A program made the translations under genes and the position numbers. This document shows positions 33,791-42,251 of a DNA stretch of 44,340 nt, in pieces. The notes under the pieces were generated by a model. The model did not search any database. It was not told the DNA's origin and saw only the letters and a list, made by a program, of their open reading frames with translations. Numbering within the stretch: the first letter of the stretch is position 1; every line of letters starts with the position of its first letter. This DNA comes from Chloroflexota bacterium (lineage in GTDB: Bacteria; Chloroflexota; Limnocylindria; Limnocylindrales; CSP1-4), in NCBI GenBank assembly GCA_021783095.1, contig JAJXUG010000030.1, forward strand, positions 1 to 44,340. The letters are read 5' to 3'.

Positions 33791-34453
33791 TCAGAGCCCG
33801 ACGCGGCCCGAGAACGCCTGCGGAACGTCAACCTCGGGATGCCGCAGCCGGAGCCAGTCCCGGATCCCCCAGTAGCTCGACTTGAACGCGATCTCGGCCC
33901 AGGGCACGTCGGCCGGCGCATAGGGCCGGACATCGAGCGTCTCCGCGCACGCGTGCGCCTGCCCGCCCAGGACCTCCGCCTCGAACACGAGCGTGACGAC
34001 CGCTGCCTCGAGCCGCGAGTAGAGGCCGATCAGCTCGCCCGGCTGGACCAACAGCCCGGTCTCCTCGAGCGTCTCGCGGACGGCCGCCTCGCTCACGGTC
34101 TCGTCCACCTCGAGGAACCCGCCCGGCTGCGCCCACGAGCCGTACCCGGGCTCGATCCCCCGTCGGATCAGGATGAGCTCGCCTGTCTTGGTCACCGGCA
34201 GCGTGGTCACCACGACGCGCGGGTTGACGTAGGCGATGAACCCGCAGGCCGGGCAGTGCATCCGCTCGCGGTCCTCGCCCGGCGGGATCCCCGGCTCGAG
34301 CTTGGTCCCGCACCGGGAGCAGTAGCGGACCATCCGCTCCAGCCAGAACGGCGTGCCGCCGCCCGAGGGGATGTCGGTGGAGCGCGCGTCCGGGCCCCGG
34401 CCGATGGAGGCGAGGAGCGCAAGCTCGTCGCGGTCGAGCAGCGGTTCGCTCAC
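33791..34453 (-). CDS. Nudix hydrolase with N-terminal zinc ribbon (NudC-like layout)
   Basis: 220 residues. A zinc ribbon is formed by Cys 45, 48, 67 and 70 (YCSRCG and HCPACG). The Nudix box GFLEVDETVSEAAVRETLEETG fits G-x5-E-x7-RE-x2-EE-x-G exactly, at about residues 110-131. The layout resembles NADH pyrophosphatase NudC and its relatives, which decap NAD-RNA or hydrolyse NADH; the NudC specificity motif SQPWPFPxS is not seen, so the substrate is open. The start is GTG 34453, overlapping the stop codon of the upstream membrane gene (GTGA), so translation is coupled. An adjacent N-terminal region (residues 1-40) has no clear domain. Confidence 0.87.
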   Translation of the reverse strand: MSEPLLDRDELALLASIGRGPDARSTDIPSGGGTPFWLERMVRYCSRCGTKLEPGIPPGEDRERMHCPACGFIAYVNPRVVVTTLPVTKTGELILIRRGIEPGYGSWAQPGGFLEVDETVSEAAVRETLEETGLLVQPGELIGLYSRLEAAVVTLVFEAEVLGGQAHACAETLDVRPYAPADVPWAEIAFKSSYWGIRDWLRLRHPEVDVPQAFSGRVGL

Positions 34454-34908
34454 CCCATCACCCCCAGCACCAGCGCCACGGTGACCATGATGAGGGCGAG
34501 GAACACGAGCGCGACAAGCAGCCACGCCAGGCGGAACAGGCCTCGGCCGCGGTCGACCGGCATCCAGGCCCACGCTGAGCGCCAGATCCGGAGCATCGCG
34601 TCGAGCGTGGTCAGCAGGAGCAGCGGCGCGGCCAGGATGACGCAGACCCGCACGAGCAGGCTGCCGAAGCCGGCGCCCATCTCGAGCGCGGTGATCGCGA
34701 TCGCGCCCAGCACGAGCGCGGGGGCGGACAGCAGGACGAAGTGCTTCTGAAGCGGCGTCGGGGCGGTCTCGGGCACGCTCCTCGGGCGCTGGCGGACGGG
34801 CGACGCGGATGCGCCGGGCGATGACGTCGGGGCCGTGGCGGCCAGGCCCCGGACCGGCTGGCGGTCCAGGACGGGCATGCCGGGCTGCCAGCGCTCGTCG
34901 TCCATCAC
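34450..34908 (-). CDS. hypothetical membrane protein with three to four TM helices
   Basis: 152 residues. The first ~50 are Pro/Ser/Arg-rich and cytoplasmic. Hydrophobic helices follow at about 60-80 (FVLLSAPALVLGAIAITALEM), 85-108 (LVRVCVILAAPLLLLTTLDAML) and 125-150 (FRLAWLLVALVFLALIMVTVALVLGV). No family recognised. The start is GTG 34908, not the ATG directly after it, because TAAACT lies exactly 7 nt upstream of the GTG and no ribosome-binding site is present. It is translationally coupled to the Nudix gene and 35 bp downstream of purE on the same strand, but has its own promoter box. Confidence 0.65.
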   Translation of the reverse strand: MMDDERWQPGMPVLDRQPVRGLAATAPTSSPGASASPVRQRPRSVPETAPTPLQKHFVLLSAPALVLGAIAITALEMGAGFGSLLVRVCVILAAPLLLLTTLDAMLRIWRSAWAWMPVDRGRGLFRLAWLLVALVFLALIMVTVALVLGVMG

Positions 34909-34915
34909 GCGGTCG

Positions 34916-34921
34916 AGTTTA
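34916..34921 (-). promoter_or_regulatory. -10 box of leaderless membrane protein gene
   Basis: TAAACT on the minus strand, 7 nt before GTG 34908, located in the 35-bp gap after purE. Confidence 0.45.
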
Positions 34922-34943
34922 CGCGGGGCGCTCCAAGCCGCCT

Positions 34944-35450
34944 TCAGCCCTGAACCTCGAGCGGCGCCTCGTTCGACGGATCGTCCAGCACGGACTGCGT
35001 CTGCGCAGCGCGACGGGCGCGCAGCCGCTCGGCGAGGGCCGGATCGGACAGCGCCAGGATCGACGCCGCGAGCAGCGCCGCGTTGTCCGCGTTGCCGATG
35101 GCGACGGTGGCGACCGGGATCCCGCGCGGCATCTGGACGATCGAGAGCAGCGAGTCCAGGCCGCCGAGGTGCTGGGTGGGGATCGGCACGCCGATGACCG
35201 GCAGCTGCGTCTTCGCCGCCAGCATCCCGGGCAGGTGCGCCGCGCCGCCCGCCCCCGCGATGATCACGCGGATGCCGCGCGCCTCGGCGGTCTCCGCGTA
35301 GCGGAACAGGTGGTCCGGCGTCCGGTGGGCGGACACCACGCGCAGCTCGCACGGCACGGCCAGCTCGTCGAGCACGGCCACGGCCTTCTCGAGCACGGGG
35401 AAGTCCGACCGGCTCCCGCCGACGATCCCGACCCTCGGCCCCTCGCCCAC
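34944..35450 (-). CDS. purE: N5-carboxyaminoimidazole ribonucleotide mutase
   Basis: 168 residues, class I PurE size. [16 protein letters not shown] (substrate phosphate binding), [16 protein letters not shown] (catalytic His of SAHRTP), [14 protein letters not shown] and [37 protein letters not shown] are all typical. It converts N5-CAIR to CAIR in purine synthesis, acting after PurK. GTG 35450 starts 3 nt after the stop of the GrpB-PurK gene, a tight operon in biochemical order. Confidence 0.94.
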   Translation of the reverse strand: MGEGPRVGIVGGSRSDFPVLEKAVAVLDELAVPCELRVVSAHRTPDHLFRYAETAEARGIRVIIAGAGGAAHLPGMLAAKTQLPVIGVPIPTQHLGGLDSLLSIVQMPRGIPVATVAIGNADNAALLAASILALSDPALAERLRARRAAQTQSVLDDPSNEAPLEVQG

Positions 35451-35453
35451 CCG

Positions 35454-37199
35454 TCAGTCCTCCCAGCTCAGCGCCGCGCGCGCCCGTCGCGCCCGCTCCA
35501 GCGCCGCCTCGGCATCGTCGTCGACCACCGTCAGGTGCCCCATCTTGCGCCGCTCGAACACGCGTCGCTTGCCGTAGACGTGGAGGTGGACGCCGGGGTC
35601 CGCGAGGGCCGCGCCCACGCCCGCGAGGCGCGCCGGGCGATCTGGACCGGTGCCGAGGAGATTGACCATCGCGGCGGCGCCGTGCGGGGCCACTGAGCCC
35701 AGCGGCAGCCCGATGATCGCCCGCAGGTGCTGCTCGAACTGGCTCGTGGCCGCGCCCTCGATGGTCCAGTGGCCGCTGTTGTGGACCCGAGGCGCGAGCT
35801 CGTTGACGATCAGCAGGCCGGTCCGGTCGAGGAACAGCTCCACGGTCATCACGCCCACGAGGTCGAGACGCCGGGCGACCCAGTCGCCGACGTCGCGCGC
35901 AGCGTAGGTGATCCGCTCGGCCGCTTCGGGATCGCGATCGGCGAACGGCGCAGGGGCGACGCTCTCGGCCAGGACGCCCTCGTCGTGGACGTTGCGCGAG
36001 ATCGGGTAGGCAATCGTGCGGCCGTCGCGGCCCCGCGCGACCACCACCGAAACCTCGGCCTCGAAGTCGATCTCGGCCTCCGCCAGCAGGGGGCGGCCGT
36101 CGAGGCCGCCGAGGGCCACCACCGCGGCCCCGATGCCGGCCTCGTCGGTGACGCGGACCTGGCTCCGGCCGTCATACCCGCCCACGGGGAGCTTGAGGCG
36201 CATCGGCAGGCCCAGCTCGCGCGCCGCGTCCCGCGCCTCCGCCACGCCGCGGACCTCGCGCCAGGGCGCGGTCTGCTCGCCGATGTCACGCAGGAAGCGC
36301 CGCTCGGCGAGGCGGTCCTGCGTCGCCGCGAGGGCTGCCAGGCCGGGGCGCAACGGGGCGCCCTCCGCGGCAGCGCGCGCCGCGTCGAGCCCCACGTGCT
36401 CGAGCTCGTAGGTCACCACGTCCGACATCGCGCCCAGCCGTCGCGCGGCGTCCACGTCGTCGTATCGCCCCACGACGATCTCGTCCGCGACCGCGGCCAT
36501 CGGGCAGGCGGGGTCGGGGTCGAGCGCGACGACGCGGTAGCCCATCGCCCGCGCCGAGAACGCCATCATCCGGCCGAGCTGCCCGCCGCCCAGGAAGCCG
36601 ATGGTGGCGCCGGGCGCGAGTGGCTCGCCCAGGTCCGCCGGCGGCTGGCGAAGGCCGAGGCAGTAGAGCGACGCCTCGACGAATCCGGCCTTCTGGAACG
36701 TGTAGGCCGGCTTCGTGCCGTGCGGGTCAGCCTCGGCTGCGGCCACGATGCGCTGCTTCTCGGCCGCATAGGCGTCGCGCAGGGTTGCGTCCTCCCGGAG
36801 CGCGTCGCGGAAGCCCAGCTGCTCGGCCAGCTCCTGGCGGCCGGTCGGCATCACGTGGAGGTGGACGTTGAACATCGTGCCGCCGTGGGCGACCGCGCCC
36901 AGGAGCAGCGGGCGCGCCGGCGGGAACCGGCCAGGCCCCGTCTGGCGCTTGAAACCGAGCGAGACCGCAGCCTCCACGATGAGCGGGATCTCGTCGGGCG
37001 CCGCCTCGACGCCCAGGTCCACGTAGCCCTTGCCGCCGAGCCCCGGCACGGAGCTGGAGCCGACGTGGTGGACGACGGTGCCCGGGCGCGCCGAGTCGAT
37101 CAGGCGGGTCAGCTCGCGCGCGGCGTCCGCGGTCCGCGGGTCCCACGGCTCGAAGGTGGCCGCGCGCCGGTCGTAGGGTCGGATGGGGAGCTCGGACAT
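35454..37199 (-). CDS. purK: GrpB-domain/PurK fusion: N5-carboxyaminoimidazole ribonucleotide synthase
   Basis: 581 residues in one frame. Residues ~1-170 are a GrpB (UPF0157) domain of the nucleotidyltransferase superfamily: IRPYDRRAATFEPW, VVHHVGSSSVPGLGGKGYVDLGV (the HVGSTAVPGL signature), then GTMFNVHLHV and FRDALREDATLRDAYAAEK. Residues ~190-581 are a full PurK ATP-grasp enzyme: IGFLGGGQLGRMMAFSARAMGYRV, KLPVGGYDGRSQ, EAEIDFEAEVSVVVAR, VELFLDRTGLLIVNELAPRVHNSGHWT. PurK makes N5-CAIR from AIR, ATP and bicarbonate. PurK alone is about 370-390 residues, so the GrpB part is an addition. ATG 37199 follows a TACACT box by 9 nt. Coupled to purE. Confidence 0.92.
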   Translation of the reverse strand: MSELPIRPYDRRAATFEPWDPRTADAARELTRLIDSARPGTVVHHVGSSSVPGLGGKGYVDLGVEAAPDEIPLIVEAAVSLGFKRQTGPGRFPPARPLLLGAVAHGGTMFNVHLHVMPTGRQELAEQLGFRDALREDATLRDAYAAEKQRIVAAAEADPHGTKPAYTFQKAGFVEASLYCLGLRQPPADLGEPLAPGATIGFLGGGQLGRMMAFSARAMGYRVVALDPDPACPMAAVADEIVVGRYDDVDAARRLGAMSDVVTYELEHVGLDAARAAAEGAPLRPGLAALAATQDRLAERRFLRDIGEQTAPWREVRGVAEARDAARELGLPMRLKLPVGGYDGRSQVRVTDEAGIGAAVVALGGLDGRPLLAEAEIDFEAEVSVVVARGRDGRTIAYPISRNVHDEGVLAESVAPAPFADRDPEAAERITYAARDVGDWVARRLDLVGVMTVELFLDRTGLLIVNELAPRVHNSGHWTIEGAATSQFEQHLRAIIGLPLGSVAPHGAAAMVNLLGTGPDRPARLAGVGAALADPGVHLHVYGKRRVFERRKMGHLTVVDDDAEAALERARRARAALSWED

Positions 37200-37341
37200 G
37201 GGAGCGTGAGTGTATCGGCCCGGAACGGCAGGGCTGCGGCTCCCGTTTCGCTCGCACCACCGCCCCGGACCCACGCTGCTCACCGAGCGGCTTGCGGGTG
37301 AGCCGGCGCCGCCGGTTGTGCCCCCGGCCACGACGCGCACG

Positions 37342-37391
37342 GAGCGGCCCTGTGAGCGGGCGAACCGCTGGGCTGGCCGGCCCGTGCGCCC
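37342..37391. repeat. REP-like palindromic element, copy F
   Basis: GAGCGGCCCTGTGAG, a GGGCGAACCGC centre and GGCCGGCCCGTGCGCCC end. It aligns closely with the copy at 14159-14209, including the trailing GTGCGCCC. Confidence 0.6.
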
Positions 37392-37423
37392 AAGCGTCGG
37401 CGCAACCCGCGATCTGTGGCACC

Positions 37424-37471
37424 GAGCGGCCCGCCGGGCGGACGAAGCGCCGACAGGGCCGCTCCCTGCAC
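37424..37471. repeat. REP-like palindromic element, copy G
   Basis: GAGCGGCCC at one end pairs perfectly with GGGCCGCTC at the other around GCCGGGCGGACGAAGCG. It shares GGACGAAGCGCCG with copy A. Confidence 0.65.
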
Positions 37472-37534
37472 GGCGCCAGGGTGCCAGGAGCAGCGCGGCG
37501 AACGAATGACCCTTTCGGCGCGCCCGCGCCCCGC

Positions 37535-37540
37535 TATCCT
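37535..37540 (+). promoter_or_regulatory. -10 box of the two-component operon
   Basis: TATCCT, 6 nt, then GTG 37547. No ribosome-binding site; apparently leaderless. Confidence 0.45.
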
Positions 37541-37546
37541 CCTCTC

Positions 37547-38275
37547 GTGCTGCAGGGACCCCGCTCGATCGGCGCGGCGCCGCGGATCCTCATCGTCGAC
37601 GACGACCCGAACCTGCTCGTCATCCTCGCCGAGCAGCTTCGCTCGGACGGCTACGACGTGTGGACCGCGCGCGACGGCGAGGAGGCCCTGCGGCGGCTGG
37701 GCGCGGCGTGGCCCGACCTGCTCATCATCGACATGCTCATGCCCCGCATGGACGGGCTGACGCTCGCCCGCGAGGTCAAGGCGCGGGCGGACCTCCCGAT
37801 CATCGTGCTCTCGGCCATCGACACCGCCGATTCCAAGGCGGACCTCCTCGACGAGGTGGCCGAGGACTACGTCACCAAGCCCTACCACTACCCCGAGCTC
37901 CGGGCACGGGTCACCCGCGTCCTCCGGCGCCTCGGCGACCGCGTCCCCCGCCAGCGTCTCGTGCTCGGCCCCAACCTCGCGCTCGAGCTGCACCGCCGCG
38001 AGGCCATCGTCGCCGGCAATCCGGTCCAGCTCACGCCCACCGAGTCGCGGCTCCTCTACGCCCTCGCGGCCAACCTCGGCCAGACGGTCACCACCGAGAC
38101 GCTCCTCGCGCGCGGCTGGGCCGACACTGAGGACGCCGACCCGAGCTACGTCTGGGTGACCATGCGCCGGCTGCGCCAGAAGGTCGAGCTCGACCCCAAC
38201 AAGCCCGCGCACCTCCTGACCGTCCGGGGCATCGGCTATCGGCTCGTGGGCGCGCCAGACCCGGCCCGCACGTGA
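37547..38275 (+). CDS. OmpR/PhoB-type response regulator
   Basis: 242 residues. Receiver domain (about 12-125): acidic pocket VDDDPN, phospho-acceptor Asp 62 in LLIIDMLMP, Ser/Thr switch VLSAID and Lys 111 in TKPYHYPEL. DNA-binding winged helix (about 140-235): LTPTESRLLYALAANLGQTVTTETLLARGW, YVWVTMRRLRQKVE, LTVRGIGYRLV. It controls transcription when phosphorylated by the partner kinase 16 bp downstream. GTG 37547 is chosen because the TATCCT box ends 6 nt upstream; longer in-frame starts run back through the palindromic repeats. Target genes are unknown. Confidence 0.92.
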   Translation: MLQGPRSIGAAPRILIVDDDPNLLVILAEQLRSDGYDVWTARDGEEALRRLGAAWPDLLIIDMLMPRMDGLTLAREVKARADLPIIVLSAIDTADSKADLLDEVAEDYVTKPYHYPELRARVTRVLRRLGDRVPRQRLVLGPNLALELHRREAIVAGNPVQLTPTESRLLYALAANLGQTVTTETLLARGWADTEDADPSYVWVTMRRLRQKVELDPNKPAHLLTVRGIGYRLVGAPDPART

Positions 38276-38291
38276 GCCGCGAGGGCGGCGC

Positions 38292-39728
38292 GTGAACTTC
38301 GACAGGCGCCCGGACACCTCGCCGCCGCCCTACCGCGCGGGCCGCTTCTCGTACCGGGTCCGGCTCACGCTGGGCCTCGTGACCGCAGCGGTGCTGCCGG
38401 TGATCGGGTTCGGGGCGGTCACGATGCTGTTCGTGGGCTCGACCGACCCGGGCGCCACCATGGCCCGCGTGCTGCTGCTCGCCGTGGCCGTCTCGGTCGC
38501 CCTGGCGCTGCTGCTGGCGCTCCTCCTGGCCGCCGAGCTGTCGTCGCCCCTGCGGGCGATCGCGGACTCCGTGGAGCGGGCGGCGGCCGGCGAGGAGCCC
38601 ACCAGCCCCGAGCTGCCCGGGGACGACGAGCTGAGCCGCCTCGCCGAGAGCCACGGCCGCCTCGCCCGGGACCTGGCGCGCCGGGGCCGCGAGCTGCGCC
38701 GCGTGCTGGACATCCTGGAGTCCACCACCCTCGGCGAGGCCCCCGACCAGCTCGCCTCGCGCGCAGCCGACGCCGCCCGGGGGGTGTTCGGCATGATCGA
38801 CTGCGAGATCCTGCTGATCGACCCCCGCGAGATCCCGTACGAGGCGCCGGTCCCCGGCGAGCCCATCCCCGTGCGCGCCGCGCTGATCGCCAACGGCGAG
38901 GCCCAGGGGATCGCCGTCGGTCACCTGCCGGCCACCCGCCCCTGGGAGCGGGCCGACCAGGACCTGTTCGAGCTGTTCGCGGTCGAGATCGCCGCCGCCG
39001 TCCGGAACGCCGAGCTGTACGCGCGCGTGGAGCGGCAGAACCGCCAGCTGGTCGAGCTCGACGCGGCCAAGGACGACTTCCTGCGCGGCGTGTCGCACAA
39101 CCTCCAGACGCCCCTCGCGAGCATCCGGGGCTACGCGCAGCAGCTCGAGTCGGAGGCGCCGGACCGCCGCCTCGGCATCATCACCGAGCAGGCGGACCGC
39201 CTCTCGCGCATGGTCCGCCAGCTGCTCACCGTCAGCCGCATCGAATCGGGCGCCCTCCGCTCCCGCCAGGAGGTCTTCGCCCCGGCGACCCACATCCGGC
39301 GCACGTGGGAGGCGCTCGGGGCGGCCGAGGTCCCGTTCACGCTCGACGACCAGGCGGGCGGCTGGCTCGCGGTGGCCGACCACGACCAGCTGGACCAGGT
39401 CCTGTGGGCGCTGCTCGACAACGCCGTGTCGTACGGTGGTCGAACCGCGGTGGATGTCCGCGTCTTGGCCGATCCGGACCGTGGCCAACTCGCGATCACC
39501 ATCGCCGACCACGGCCCGGGCGTCGCCGACGCCGACCGCGAACGCCTGTTCCAGCGCTTCGAGCGCGGCGCCGAACGCCCCACCGGCGAGGGCAGCGGCC
39601 TGGGCCTCTACGTGTCGCGGGAGCTGTGCCGGGCGATGGGGGGCGAACTCGTGCTCGAACCCGCAGCGCCCGACCGCGGCGCGGCGTTCACGGTCTCGCT
39701 CTCGGGAGAGGCGCCGGACGAGTCCTGA
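38292..39728 (+). CDS. sensor histidine kinase with HAMP and GAF-like domains
   Basis: 478 residues. Two helices at about 27-50 and 57-83 are separated by only a short loop, so little is exposed outside. A HAMP-like linker follows (SSPLRAIADSVERAAAGE), then a GAF-like domain (about 135-250), suggesting a cytoplasmic or membrane signal. The phospho-acceptor box reads VSHNLQTPLASIRG (His about 268). HATPase_c motifs: N-box LLDNAVSYGG, G1 DHGPGV and G2 GSGLGLYVSRELCRAMGGEL. The residue after His is Asn, where Glu or Asp is usual. It is the partner of the response regulator 16 bp upstream; start is GTG 38292. Confidence 0.9.
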   Translation: MNFDRRPDTSPPPYRAGRFSYRVRLTLGLVTAAVLPVIGFGAVTMLFVGSTDPGATMARVLLLAVAVSVALALLLALLLAAELSSPLRAIADSVERAAAGEEPTSPELPGDDELSRLAESHGRLARDLARRGRELRRVLDILESTTLGEAPDQLASRAADAARGVFGMIDCEILLIDPREIPYEAPVPGEPIPVRAALIANGEAQGIAVGHLPATRPWERADQDLFELFAVEIAAAVRNAELYARVERQNRQLVELDAAKDDFLRGVSHNLQTPLASIRGYAQQLESEAPDRRLGIITEQADRLSRMVRQLLTVSRIESGALRSRQEVFAPATHIRRTWEALGAAEVPFTLDDQAGGWLAVADHDQLDQVLWALLDNAVSYGGRTAVDVRVLADPDRGQLAITIADHGPGVADADRERLFQRFERGAERPTGEGSGLGLYVSRELCRAMGGELVLEPAAPDRGAAFTVSLSGEAPDES

Positions 39729-39898
39729 ATCTCGTTGTCGCCGCGCACCGGGTCCTACCCCACCTGTAAGGGGCAATGCAAGGTTCCCGGGCGACACTTC
39801 GCTCGCGTTTGAGGCGCGCAGCGTTCGGTTCGAGAGCTCAGAGAGGGTCTCGAGCCGCTTGTCCCCGCTGCGAGGGTAATCGGCGCGGGGAGAGCGCG

Positions 39899-39967
39899 AT
39901 GCACCTGAGGAGTCCGGCCGTCCACCCCGCAATGAACATGGGGGAGGGCCGTCCGTGCTGCTCATGA
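39899..39967 (+). CDS. possible 22-residue leader ORF of the TadE/G operon
   Basis: GGGGAG lies 6 nt before ATG 39899. The short frame (MHLRSPAVHPAMNMGEGRPCCS) ends with a stop at 39965-39967 that lies 10 nt inside the TadE-like gene, so its translation could open the TadE start. No conservation can be judged here; it may be chance. The 170-bp region before it (39729-39898) is otherwise empty and should hold the operon promoter. Confidence 0.3.
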   Translation: MHLRSPAVHPAMNMGEGRPCCS

Positions 39968-40473
39968 GTCGTCGTGGTGCACAAGACCATGCGCGGCGCC
40001 GTCGTAGAAGTCGAGGGCAATCTCTGGCCGAGTTCGCCCTGGTGGCCCCGGTTGTCGTTGCCATCCTTGCCGCGATCATCCAATTCGGGATTGTCTTCTG
40101 GGCTCAGAACACCCTGACACAGGTGGTGCGAGATACGGGTCGCTGGGAGGCAACGCAGGGCTCCTGCACCAATTCTGCGGCAGTCATCTCCCAGGCCAAC
40201 TCGATAGCCGGCACGTCCTCACTGTTCGGATACACGCCATCGTCCTGGACATCATCGAATGTCACGGTGACGTTCTCCGCCAACTGCACATCTGACACCA
40301 CATACCCGGTCGACAACAGCCAGTTCTCCTGGGTGAACATTGCTGTGACTCATCGAGTGCCGACTTTCTTTCCCGGAATGCAGTTCCTGCCTCAGCTCGG
40401 GACATGTGATCCAACCGGCTGCTACATCACGCTGTCAACGAGCGCTCAATACCGGCTGGAGCCGAAGCCGTAA
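39955..40473 (+). CDS. TadE-like pilus/secretion protein
   Basis: 172 residues. After an Arg-rich N-terminus comes the TadE signature RGQSLAEFALVAPVVVAILAAIIQFGIVFWAQN, a pseudopilin-like segment with Glu at position +5 relative to Gly and a single membrane helix (about 22-45). The outer domain has four cysteines (GSCTNS, ANCTSD, GTCDPTGC) that may form disulfides. Minor pseudopilins of this type work with the Tad/Flp pilus system, but no TadA, TadB/C or CpaB gene is in this window. GTG 39955 has GGGGAGGG 6 nt upstream; ATG 39964 is an alternative. The stop overlaps the next gene's start by 1 nt (TAATG). Base composition is visibly less GC-rich than flanking genes. Confidence 0.85.
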   Translation: MLLMSRRGAQDHARRRRRSRGQSLAEFALVAPVVVAILAAIIQFGIVFWAQNTLTQVVRDTGRWEATQGSCTNSAAVISQANSIAGTSSLFGYTPSSWTSSNVTVTFSANCTSDTTYPVDNSQFSWVNIAVTHRVPTFFPGMQFLPQLGTCDPTGCYITLSTSAQYRLEPKP

Positions 40474-42062
40474 TGAAGCGGCCGCACGAGCGGGGCCAGG
40501 TCCTCGTCCTCTTTGCCGGATCCATGATCGCGCTGCTGGCGATGGCAGCCCTAGCCATTGACCTGTCGTCCGTCTATTCATTACAGCAGACAGAGAAGGC
40601 GGCTGCCGACGCTGCAGCTCTGGCTGGGGCGCAGCAACTCACGATCGTCGGAACGCAGTCAACCAGCGTCCGGCAGCAAGCGCGTTCGGACGCCTGGGCC
40701 ATTCTCCAGGGAAGGTTCGGGTTGAGCGGCCTTCCATGCGACACGTCAGTCGATGACAGTGATTGTGCTCTGGGTAGCACGGGCTATCACGCATTCATTA
40801 CGACACCAGCCAAGACGACGCCGAAAAATCAGCAGTCGCTTCAGGTGACCCTTTCATTCCCGAACTATCAATTGGCCTTCGCTCGTCTTGTCGGCCAGAA
40901 CGGCTGGAATGTCTGGCAGGGGTCGGTAGCCGTCAACGACAGGAGGCACTCCTACGCCGTTGAGACACTCCAGCCGCCCGCGCCAAAGCCGAACAACCTC
41001 GACGCAAACCTGTGCAAGGACCTTGCCGTGAACGGCAACGGCACGGTTCTGAACGTCGTCCACGGCGACATCGGAACCAACACCTCGGCGACCACGACCA
41101 ATGCTGGATTGATCCAGCTGGCGTCCGGCTATGTCATCGACCACATCGACGACATCTCGCTGGGGGGGTGCTCGTATGCAACCCCCGACGCGACATGGAG
41201 CCAAGACCTCACTGGTCAGCCCGTCGGGCATTACATCGGTCCGGGGCCGCTGCTCCAGGATCCAAATGACCCGATCGCACAATTCACGCATGCGACCAGC
41301 TTTACCCAGGCGAGCGGTGCCGTCCCCTGCACCACGGGCAGCTGGGCAGGGGACTTCCCGGATGCGACAACCGCGTCCCAATGGCTGACTCCGCCTGCAG
41401 GGGGGACGTTGACCTGCTATCAGCCAGGCATCTATACGGACAAGTTCAGCCTGACGAGTAACAAGGACATCGCCTACCTGATGCCCGGAGCCTACGAATT
41501 CACTGCGGGGATGAAGCTCGGCGGCACGCTGGCAGGCGGCTTGGTGGACTCGCAACCGGGTGTCGTGCTGGTACTCCCGCAGACGACCACATTGGACCCG
41601 AACAACGCCGTCGGCATGATCCTGAATGTGGGCAGCTCGAGCTGCGGGGCGAACTCGTGCCGGGCGACCCCCGCGGTGGACTTCTCGGGAACTAGTGCAG
41701 CGACGTCAACGCTGATCAAGACGCTCGAGGGCCTGACGGTCACGATGGAAGTGCCCCGCGATGAGGGCTGCTTCTCTGGCACGAACCCCATCATGGGGAC
41801 GTGCAGCATCAACCAGAACCACACGATCGGCCTCGCCGGTACGGGTGTGCTCCTCGTCGCAGGCGTGCTATATGGCCCGAGCGACAACATGAACATCAAT
41901 GGTGGTTCAAGCCAGACGGGTGTCGTCGGCCAGATCATCTCCTGGACCGTGACGTACACGGGAGGCTCAGTCCTCAACCAAGACTTCCCTGTGAACGATG
42001 GCAAGGGCGTTCTTCGCCTGGACAAGGCGTGCTCGGGTGGCGACACCCCTTGCACGCCGTGA
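40473..42062 (+). CDS. TadG-like surface protein (Flp pilus-assembly TadE/G-like N-terminus)
   Basis: 529 residues. The N-terminal ~60 residues match the TadE/G-like domain: ERGQVLVLFAGSMIALLAMAALAIDLSSVYSLQQTEKAAADAAALAGAQQL, a membrane helix followed by the helix typical of TadG. The long remainder is extracellular, rich in Gly, Thr, Ser and Asn, with 14 or more cysteines; segments such as LAVNGNGTVLNVVHGDIGTNTS and TIGLAGTGVLLVAGVLYGPSDNMNINGGSSQTGVVGQI suggest a beta-solenoid or adhesin-like surface domain. No von Willebrand domain seen. Translationally coupled to the TadE-like gene. Like it, it uses AT-ending codons more than its neighbours, suggesting acquisition. Function: surface structure or adhesion, inferred. 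Confidence 0.82.
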   Translation: MKRPHERGQVLVLFAGSMIALLAMAALAIDLSSVYSLQQTEKAAADAAALAGAQQLTIVGTQSTSVRQQARSDAWAILQGRFGLSGLPCDTSVDDSDCALGSTGYHAFITTPAKTTPKNQQSLQVTLSFPNYQLAFARLVGQNGWNVWQGSVAVNDRRHSYAVETLQPPAPKPNNLDANLCKDLAVNGNGTVLNVVHGDIGTNTSATTTNAGLIQLASGYVIDHIDDISLGGCSYATPDATWSQDLTGQPVGHYIGPGPLLQDPNDPIAQFTHATSFTQASGAVPCTTGSWAGDFPDATTASQWLTPPAGGTLTCYQPGIYTDKFSLTSNKDIAYLMPGAYEFTAGMKLGGTLAGGLVDSQPGVVLVLPQTTTLDPNNAVGMILNVGSSSCGANSCRATPAVDFSGTSAATSTLIKTLEGLTVTMEVPRDEGCFSGTNPIMGTCSINQNHTIGLAGTGVLLVAGVLYGPSDNMNINGGSSQTGVVGQIISWTVTYTGGSVLNQDFPVNDGKGVLRLDKACSGGDTPCTP

Positions 42063-42070
42063 TGCCGGCC

Positions 42071-42104
42071 GCTGCCGTCCGCCTTTAGCTGCCGTCCGCC
42101 TTCA
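42071..42104 (+). repeat. 17-bp tandem duplication after the TadG-like gene
   Basis: GCTGCCGTCCGCCTTTA (42071-42087) is followed directly by GCTGCCGTCCGCCTTCA (42088-42104), one mismatch. It starts 9 bp past the stop codon. A short hairpin GGCGCC-ATT-GGCGCC lies further on near 42211-42225. Confidence 0.75.
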
Positions 42105-42251
42105 GCTGATTGCCTTTGGTCGGCCCGTCAGCGCACACGCGTCCTCCACCTTGGTGCCGCGCCTCCGGGCCGCGCTTCGTAGACCCCTCGGCGGATCTAG
42201 CGGTACAAAGGCGCCATTGGCGCCCGTGCGGATTCGCCCGACGCTGTGATC

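Larger units (their letters stand above)
37200..37546. other. divergent promoter region with two palindromic repeats
   Basis: 347 bp between the GrpB-purK and response-regulator starts. It holds the -10-like TACACT for purK (complement of 37209-37214), two REP-like elements (37342-37391 and 37424-37471) and the TATCCT of the response regulator (37535-37540). No gene seen. Confidence 0.6.
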
